Shown here one piece after another: positions 8,850 through 14,148 of a stretch of DNA of 14,148 nucleotides. Each line of letters starts with the position of its first letter. Position 1 is the stretch's first letter. Position numbers and translations under genes: made by a program. This stretch comes from Bacteroidia bacterium (GTDB lineage: Bacteria; Bacteroidota; Bacteroidia; Bacteroidales; BM520). The stretch is taken from positions 1-14,148 of the forward strand of contig RZYD01000035.1 of assembly GCA_009930445.1 (NCBI GenBank), in the 5' to 3' direction. The notes below the pieces were generated by a model. The model searched no databases, was not told where the DNA came from, and worked only from the letters and a program-made list of their open reading frames with translations.

Positions 8850-10499
8850 ATGAAAACATTTTTACTGCTTATTACGGGAATAGTTCTTTCCGTTGGAATA
8901 ATGGCTCAACAGGTAGACCGGGACAGAGTTCTTGTCGAAATAGGTACCGGAACCTGGTGCCAATTCTGCCCCGGTGCGGCAATGGGTGCCGATGACCTGG
9001 TTGAAAACGGTTGCAGTGTTGCCGTTATTGAATACCATAATGGTGACATATACGTGAATGCAGCGTCCACTGCACGCAATAGTTACTATGGGATCACCAG
9101 TTTCCCCACCGCAAAATTTGATGGCATCGTAACGGTTTCAGGCGGCAGCAATACACAAAGTATGTATAATACGTATCTGCCTAAATATCAACAACGTATT
9201 GCGATCCCTTCCTCCTTTACCATTGATATGGAGGTGAATACCTCAGGGCTGGATTATACAGTAGACGTCACACTAACGAAAGTGGCAGATTATACCGGTA
9301 CTAACCTGGTTTTCCAGCTGGCTCTCACCGAATCCCATATTGAACAGTCATGGCAGGGACAATCAGAACTGAATTTTGTGGAACGCCTGATGGCCCCCAG
9401 TGCTTCGGGTACAGCCCTCGATTTCAGCAGCAGCAATACCGTTTCCTTTCAGTTAAATTTTACCATTGATGCAGGTTGGGATATTGAATTCTGTGAACTG
9501 GCAGGATTTATCCAGGATAATACTTCCAAAGAAATTCTTCAGGGTGCGCTTAAAGTGCTGGCTACACCTGAATTTTCTATCGATGCGGAAGCATTCGAAA
9601 TATTCGACCTCCCTGAAGAGATGTGCTCAGGATGGATCGCTCCTTCCGTTACCATACGAAGCAGAGGCGCTGAAACGCTTACTTCACTCGATGTGGTCTA
9701 TTCGGTTAACGGCGGCGAAGCACAAACGTATGCATGGACCGGTGAATTGGATTTTCTTGAGAAAGATAGTTTTGTTCTTCCTGAAATTGCCTACGATGTG
9801 ACGGAAACAAACACGGTAACGGTAACGGTAACGAATCCCAATGGGTTGGAGGATGACTACCCGGATAACAACACGATTACTGCCGAGGTTATGGAAGCTG
9901 AAACAATCAGCCCGGTCTCTTATCTCATTTTGCGCACCGATGAAAAACCACAGGAAACCACATGGGATCTAAAAAATTCTGCCGGTGAAGTAATATATAG
10001 CGGCGGCCCTTATACAGCCCCCTTGACTTTTATCCGCGACACTTTTGAATTGTATAATACCGACTGTTACGTTCTTACGGTGTATGATGCTGGTGGTGAT
10101 GGACTTTGCTGCGGTTCCGGGACAGGATTTGTAAGACTGGTATCCGCCACAAATGCAACTATTATTTATGGAATGTCATTTGCCGATGAATATGTGGGTG
10201 AATTTAATGTGTTCGCACCGGTGGGGATTACTGATCTTTCCGGAACCATGAACGTGGAAATTTATCCAAACCCGGTTGAAAATCAAGCCAATATTGTGCT
10301 GAATTTGAAATCAGCAGCCCATACTACTCTTTCGGTGTATGACCTGGTCGGGAAGCGGGTGTTAACCTATTCCGCCGAAATGCTGCCTGCCGGAGCTTCA
10401 ACCCTCAATCTCGATGCATCAACCCTTAATAAAGGGATTTATATACTGCATATTACTGCGGGTGATGCAACGCTTACCCAAAAAATAACAGTCAGATAA
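8850..10499 (+). CDS. Omp28-like thioredoxin-fold secreted protein with CARDB-like domain and T9SS sorting domain
   Basis: The start at 8850 is chosen because MKTFLLLITGIVLSVGIMAQ forms a signal peptide; an in-frame TTG at 8790 would add 20 polar residues in front of it. The leader is A-rich with no Shine-Dalgarno. The 549-residue product has an Omp28-like domain (about 21-235) with W36-C37-Q-F-C40 and the presumed cis-proline Pro86 in SFPT. Next come a CARDB-like beta-sandwich (241-350), an unrecognised beta-rich module (351-460) with an acidic Gly-rich loop ending in vicinal Cys420-Cys421 (DAGGDGLCCGSG), and a T9SS sorting domain (about 462-549; IYPNPVEN, GIYILHI). Only the N-terminal part is shared with the gene 73 bases upstream, so the two paralogues carry different C-terminal modules. 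With a short gap and no strong terminator or promoter between them, co-transcription is likely. A thiol-disulfide function is inferred from the CxxC and fold, not shown. Confidence 0.88.
   Translation: MKTFLLLITGIVLSVGIMAQQVDRDRVLVEIGTGTWCQFCPGAAMGADDLVENGCSVAVIEYHNGDIYVNAASTARNSYYGITSFPTAKFDGIVTVSGGSNTQSMYNTYLPKYQQRIAIPSSFTIDMEVNTSGLDYTVDVTLTKVADYTGTNLVFQLALTESHIEQSWQGQSELNFVERLMAPSASGTALDFSSSNTVSFQLNFTIDAGWDIEFCELAGFIQDNTSKEILQGALKVLATPEFSIDAEAFEIFDLPEEMCSGWIAPSVTIRSRGAETLTSLDVVYSVNGGEAQTYAWTGELDFLEKDSFVLPEIAYDVTETNTVTVTVTNPNGLEDDYPDNNTITAEVMEAETISPVSYLILRTDEKPQETTWDLKNSAGEVIYSGGPYTAPLTFIRDTFELYNTDCYVLTVYDAGGDGLCCGSGTGFVRLVSATNATIIYGMSFADEYVGEFNVFAPVGITDLSGTMNVEIYPNPVENQANIVLNLKSAAHTTLSVYDLVGKRVLTYSAEMLPAGASTLNLDASTLNKGIYILHITAGDATLTQKITVR
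8937..9047 (+). repeat. Near-identical 111-bp segment shared with the preceding paralogue (copy 2)
   Basis: This is the partner of 6548-6658 in direct orientation, 2389 bases downstream. The differences are at 8981 and 9041. The encoded 37 residues are identical in both proteins. Confidence 0.9.
9813..9833 (+). repeat. In-frame hexanucleotide repeat (ACGGTA, 3.5 copies)
   Basis: Three and a half tandem copies of ACGGTA lie in the CARDB-like domain and encode alternating Thr-Val in a beta strand. Copy-number change would alter the protein by two residues per unit and keep the frame. Confidence 0.8.
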
Positions 10500-10516
10500 T
10501 TCCCTTCACGGGAATT
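10498..10516 (+). other. Short 7-bp inverted repeat overlapping the stop codon
   Basis: Bases 10498-10504 (AATTCCC) pair perfectly with 10510-10516 (GGGAATT) around a 5-base loop. No T-tract follows directly. It sits just ahead of the strong terminator and may only stabilise the 3' end of the transcript, or be chance. Confidence 0.4.
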
Positions 10517-10523
10517 TCCGGAT

Positions 10524-10560
10524 ACGGCTGTCGCAAGTGTTTGTGACAGCCGTTTTTTTT
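10524..10560 (+). terminator. Rho-independent terminator after the second Omp28-like gene
   Basis: A 13-bp stem (10524-10536 with 10541-10553, one G-T pair) closes a GTGT loop and is followed by T's at 10553-10560. It should end the transcript of the Omp28-like pair. Its 3' arm overlaps the candidate promoter of the next gene. Confidence 0.9.
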
Positions 10561-10569
10561 CTATTTTTG
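10540..10569 (+). promoter_or_regulatory. Bacteroidota-type promoter of the third C25 gene
   Basis: TTTG at 10540-10543 (-33) and TATTTTTG at 10562-10569 (-7, full match to TAnnTTTG) are separated by 18 bases, close to the known spacing. Transcription would start near 10576, giving a leader of about 85 bases before the ATG at 10660. The -33 element lies inside the terminator hairpin of the preceding gene. Confidence 0.65.
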
Positions 10570-10659
10570 ATACCGGTTGGAAAGCAGGCAACGAATAACT
10601 ATCATTTACTGTCTAATAACTATACTTCCAACAAATTGAATATACTTAAAACCAACGCA

Positions 10660-13600
10660 ATGAAGTCACTTTTTATCGTTTCACTTTTCCTTTTTTCTTT
10701 TTCTGTCCTTTTTGCCGACAATGTCAAGAAAACCTACCGGTTTGAAAATCCGGAGGTAATACAGGCGGGCAGGTTTTCCCAGATACTGTTTAACAACACC
10801 CAGCAATCGGGAATAACCGGAGAACCGGTATTGCCTTATCAGATGGTTTCGTTGCTCCTTCCGGCCGGCCATGAGGCCATCAATATCCGAGTGGAATATG
10901 CTGGCGAAACAATCCTCCCCGGAACCTTTATTCTTGCACCCAAACAACCCTCCAGGCCTTTGTCAAAACCAGGGGAAAATAATTTTTCGATAAATGAATT
11001 ATGCTATGCTTCCGACAGGGCTTATCCCGAACAAGGCCATGGCCTCCTTTCTACAAGCTTCCTGTCAGGTTATGCCATCGCGAATTGTGCTATAACGCCT
11101 TTAAAATATAATCCGGCAAAAAAAACGGTATCATATTACACGGAAGTACATGTGACCATCGAAACCGCACCCGGAAAAGCCTCCCGGCAGGCCCTCCGTT
11201 TTCTGCGTGACGAAAAGGCAGCCATAGAAAAAATAAACCCTTTGGTTCACAATAAAGAAATGACTCAACAGTATCCCGTAAAGGATACAAAAAACAACGA
11301 CAATTATCAAAACCTTATCCTGTGTCCTCAACAATTTGCCGCTGATTTTGAAACGCTCAGCGCACTCTATCTTACTCAGGGCTTACAAACGCAGATTGTT
11401 TCCCTGGAGGAAATCTACAGTTCGGTGAATGGCCAGGATAATCAGGAAAAAATCAGGAATTTTATTATTCAGGAATATACAACCCACGGAATAACCCATG
11501 TACTGCTGGGCGGTGATGTGGAATTATTTCCTTACCGCGGTTTTTATTGTTCAGTGCAATCTTCTTCACTCTATGAAGATTATAACATTCCTTCCGATCT
11601 TTATTATTCTGCACTGGATGGTACCTGGGATGATAATGGTAACGGAGTTTGGGGCGAAATTGGTGAGGACGACCTGCTGCCCGAAGTCGCCGTTGCGCGT
11701 TTTCCATTCAACACTACTACCGAACTTCAGCATATGTTACATAAAACCACTGAATATCAAAATAATCCGGTTGCCGGTGAACTTAACAAGCCGTTGCTCG
11801 CAGGTGAAGATCTATATAGCGATCCGCAAACCTGGGGTGCCGATTACCTTGATCTGCTCATCGGATACCATGACGACAATGGCTACATTACCGAGGGCAT
11901 ACCGGAAAACGACCCTTACCTGACCCTATACGACCGTGATGCGGTGTGGTCAAAAACCCAGCTCATCAACGAAATCAATCAGGGCCATTCTTTTATTCAT
12001 CATTCCGGCCATTCCAACTCCAATTATACCATGCGAATGTACAACTCCGATGTCACTGACGCGAACTTCTACGCCGTGAACGGGGTCGATCATAATTATA
12101 CCCTGGCTTATTCCCACGGCTGCATCTGTGGTGCTTTTGATGATTCTGACTGTATTGGTGAGGTAATGGTTACAATCGAAAACTTCCTGGTAGCCGGTGC
12201 TTTTAATTCACGTTATGGCTGGTTTAACGAAGGCCAGACAGAAGGCCCGTCGGCGCACCTGCACCGCGAATTTATTGATGCTGTGTATCATGATAAAAAA
12301 AACCGGATTGGTGAAGCGCACCTTATTTCCCGCACCGAAACAGCCCCCTGGGTGAATGCCCCCGGCCAATGGGAAGAAGGTGCTTTACGCTGGTGTTTCT
12401 ACGATTGTAATATCTTCGGCGACCCTGCGCTGGCGATCCGAACAGATGAATTAGTGGAAATTTCGGCAACCTATCCCCCGGCTATGGTGATTGGCGAAAC
12501 TTCGCTCACGGTGAATGTACTGATAAACCAGGCTGCTACAGCCGGATATACCTGCGCCATTGTGCACGAAGGAATTGTTTATGGTACAGCGATCACGGAT
12601 GCCACCGGAACAGCAACCCTTGAACTTCAGGAGTTATTTACTGAACCCTGTGACCCACAACTGTATATATCAGGGTATAATGCCGTGGCAACGGCCTTTC
12701 CTCTCACAATTGTTCCGGGTGATGAAGCTTATATAGTTGTTGGAGAAACAATTGTTACAGATGAAAACGGCAACGGAATGCCCGAATATGGCGAGGTGCT
12801 GACACTTACCACCACCATGAAAAATGTGGGACAGGAATCGGCCGAAAATGTAATGGTAACCCTGACAACAGAAGATCCTTATCTGACAGTAACCGATGCA
12901 GAAGAAACTTTTGGAACCATCGCAGCAAATGCAGAAGTATCTATTGAAGAGGCCTTTACAGTTCAAATTGCAGAGAACACGCCCGATCAACACCTGATTC
13001 AAACGCAATATAATGTAACTTCCGGCCGTGAAAACTGGCAATACAACTATCCAATCCTTTGTAATTCGCCGGTCATCCGCATGGCAGGCATGGAAGTAGT
13101 GGATACACAGGGAAATAACAATGGGCGCCTCGACCCGGGAGAAGAGGCCACGCTTTCGTTTACACTCATTAACAGCGGGCATGCAGAAAGCCTGGAAGGT
13201 ACAGTCACACTGGAAAATAACGGAACGGTTCTTACCCTCCTTAATGCGTCAAAAACACTACAGGCACTGGATCCGGAATCAACCGCTGTTCTGACTTTTG
13301 ATGTAATAGTGAGCCCGGAGGCTTTGCCCGGAAATATTGAAACTCTGGAACTTCAGGTAGCATCAGGTGCATTTAATTTCACCGAAACTCTACAAATAAT
13401 TATCGGACTTGTAATGGAAGATTTTGAAACCGCCGATTTTTCCGCCTATGAATGGAGCCATTCAGGAAATGCACAATGGATCATTTCAGAAACTGCTCCG
13501 TATGAAGGACTCTATTGTGCCGCATCCGGAACCATTACCGATGACCAACAATCGTCACTTAGCGTTACTCTCAAAGTTACTACCGACGATCAGATTTCCT

Positions 13601-14091
13601 TCTACAGAAAAGTTTCTTCAGAAGCCAATTATGACTATCTCGAATTTTATATCGATAATATTTTGAAAGGATCGTGGTCAGGAGAAGAAGGTTGGGGAGA
13701 AGAATCTTTTTCAGTCGCCGCAGGCACGCATACCTTTAGTTGGAAATATTACAAAGATGGCTATGTGAGCAATGGAAGCGATAAAGGATGGATCGATTAT
13801 ATTATTTTCCCTCCGGTGACCATTGAAACCGGTCGGATTGAAGGGACGAATCCGGCAGCCTTCACCTTTTATCCCAATCCGGCCACCGACCGCATCATTA
13901 TTCAAGTTCCGGGAGAAGGAAATACGGTTTCACTGCAGCTTTTCTCACTTTCCGGCCAACTACTAAAAGAAATTCATACCCTGACAGACGCGAAAGTTAT
14001 GATGAATGTCAGCGACATATCCCAGGGGACTTATATCCTCTCCATTCTTTCTTCGGGAGTCCGCCATTCATCAAATATCATAAAAAAATAA
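10660..14091 (+). CDS. Secreted C25-family cysteine peptidase with CARDB-like repeats and T9SS sorting domain
   Basis: The start at 10660 gives a clear signal peptide (MKSLFIVSLFLFSFSVLFA); an upstream ATG at 10537 lies within the terminator and before the promoter box. The 1143-residue product has a C25 propeptide (about 20-185), a C25 catalytic domain (about 215-596), an Ig-like domain (597-687), two CARDB-like domains (688-801, 802-918), each with an Asp/Asn/Gly-rich loop (DENGNGMPEYGE; DTQGNNNGRLDPGE), a MAM or cleaved-adhesin-like module (919-1052; EDFETADF to WIDYIIFPP), and a T9SS sorting domain (about 1068-1143; FYPNPATD, GTYILSI). The presumed dyad is His451 in HHSGHSN and Cys488 in SHGCICG, 37 residues apart. 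DGTWDDNGNGVWGE is a typical acidic loop of the family. It shares the adhesin-like module with the two upstream peptidases but lacks their PKD-like modules, so it belongs to a different branch. It probably acts outside the cell as a zymogen-derived peptidase; its substrate is unknown. Confidence 0.92.
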   Translation: MKSLFIVSLFLFSFSVLFADNVKKTYRFENPEVIQAGRFSQILFNNTQQSGITGEPVLPYQMVSLLLPAGHEAINIRVEYAGETILPGTFILAPKQPSRPLSKPGENNFSINELCYASDRAYPEQGHGLLSTSFLSGYAIANCAITPLKYNPAKKTVSYYTEVHVTIETAPGKASRQALRFLRDEKAAIEKINPLVHNKEMTQQYPVKDTKNNDNYQNLILCPQQFAADFETLSALYLTQGLQTQIVSLEEIYSSVNGQDNQEKIRNFIIQEYTTHGITHVLLGGDVELFPYRGFYCSVQSSSLYEDYNIPSDLYYSALDGTWDDNGNGVWGEIGEDDLLPEVAVARFPFNTTTELQHMLHKTTEYQNNPVAGELNKPLLAGEDLYSDPQTWGADYLDLLIGYHDDNGYITEGIPENDPYLTLYDRDAVWSKTQLINEINQGHSFIHHSGHSNSNYTMRMYNSDVTDANFYAVNGVDHNYTLAYSHGCICGAFDDSDCIGEVMVTIENFLVAGAFNSRYGWFNEGQTEGPSAHLHREFIDAVYHDKKNRIGEAHLISRTETAPWVNAPGQWEEGALRWCFYDCNIFGDPALAIRTDELVEISATYPPAMVIGETSLTVNVLINQAATAGYTCAIVHEGIVYGTAITDATGTATLELQELFTEPCDPQLYISGYNAVATAFPLTIVPGDEAYIVVGETIVTDENGNGMPEYGEVLTLTTTMKNVGQESAENVMVTLTTEDPYLTVTDAEETFGTIAANAEVSIEEAFTVQIAENTPDQHLIQTQYNVTSGRENWQYNYPILCNSPVIRMAGMEVVDTQGNNNGRLDPGEEATLSFTLINSGHAESLEGTVTLENNGTVLTLLNASKTLQALDPESTAVLTFDVIVSPEALPGNIETLELQVASGAFNFTETLQIIIGLVMEDFETADFSAYEWSHSGNAQWIISETAPYEGLYCAASGTITDDQQSSLSVTLKVTTDDQISFYRKVSSEANYDYLEFYIDNILKGSWSGEEGWGEESFSVAAGTHTFSWKYYKDGYVSNGSDKGWIDYIIFPPVTIETGRIEGTNPAAFTFYPNPATDRIIIQVPGEGNTVSLQLFSLSGQLLKEIHTLTDAKVMMNVSDISQGTYILSILSSGVRHSSNIIKK

Positions 14092-14148
14092 ATGTTTTTT
14101 ACTCAAATTTTATATATTGCAAACAATAACAATTAATTACAAAATTAT

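Noticed and set aside
10537..10659. Upstream in-frame ATG (GTG-region read-through) start of the third C25 gene
   Set aside because: It falls within the terminator and before the promoter box. The signal peptide starts at 10660.
12670..13182. 170-codon minus-strand open frame, and similar ones at 3440-3901 and 2906-3361
   Set aside because: They lie opposite well-supported domains, show no recognisable domain or leader, and are Cys- and His-rich in a way expected of antisense translation.
14092..14148. Final AT-rich stretch as promoter or terminator
   Set aside because: There is a T6 run but no stem before it, and only a partial -7-like match (TATATTGC). Nothing in these 57 bases is strong enough to call.
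1..14148. tRNA, rRNA, CRISPR array, insertion sequence, toxin-antitoxin or phage genes
   Set aside because: Nearly all of the window is coding for the five exported proteins, and the short gaps show only terminators, promoter-like boxes and one inverted repeat.

Overview
The window looks like part of a Bacteroidota chromosome, probably a free-living or anaerobic relative of the Bacteroidales. Four observations support this. All five genes encode exported proteins whose C-termini look like type IX secretion system (T9SS) type A sorting domains: a PNP-type motif followed about 60-70 residues later by a G-x-Y-x-L strand and a basic end. No start codon has a clear Shine-Dalgarno sequence, and A-rich leaders are used instead. 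Two upstream regions carry the Bacteroidota -7 promoter box TAnnTTTG. The domain repertoire (peptidase C25, Omp28-like, PKD-like, CARDB-like) is typical of the phylum. Species or genus cannot be fixed from the sequence.

Layout, all on the + strand: (1) 2-2209, the 3' part of a gingipain-like C25 cysteine peptidase cut by the window edge, ending in a strong terminator; (2) 2393-6307, a complete 1304-residue C25 peptidase with the same domain order, preceded by a candidate promoter and followed by a terminator; (3) 6458-8776 and (4) 8850-10499, two paralogous Omp28-like secreted proteins with a thioredoxin-like CxxC motif, only 73 bases apart and with different C-terminal modules; (5) 10660-14091, a third, more divergent C25 peptidase of 1143 residues, whose promoter appears to overlap the terminator of gene 4. 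No stretch over 300 bases is free of genes. No RNA gene, mobile element or CRISPR array was seen.

Taken together this is a cluster of T9SS cargo: cysteine peptidases interleaved with thioredoxin-fold proteins, all apparently bound for the outer surface or the medium. The T9SS machinery itself is not in the window. C25 peptidases of the gingipain type use a His-Cys dyad and are thiol-dependent, so a functional link between the CxxC proteins and the peptidases is plausible. It is an inference from gene order only. The most striking sequence-level signal is a patch of 111 bases around the CxxC motif. It is almost identical between genes 3 and 4 (2 differences, both synonymous), while a stretch starting 90 bases further on differs at about 29% of positions. 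This suggests recent local gene conversion.
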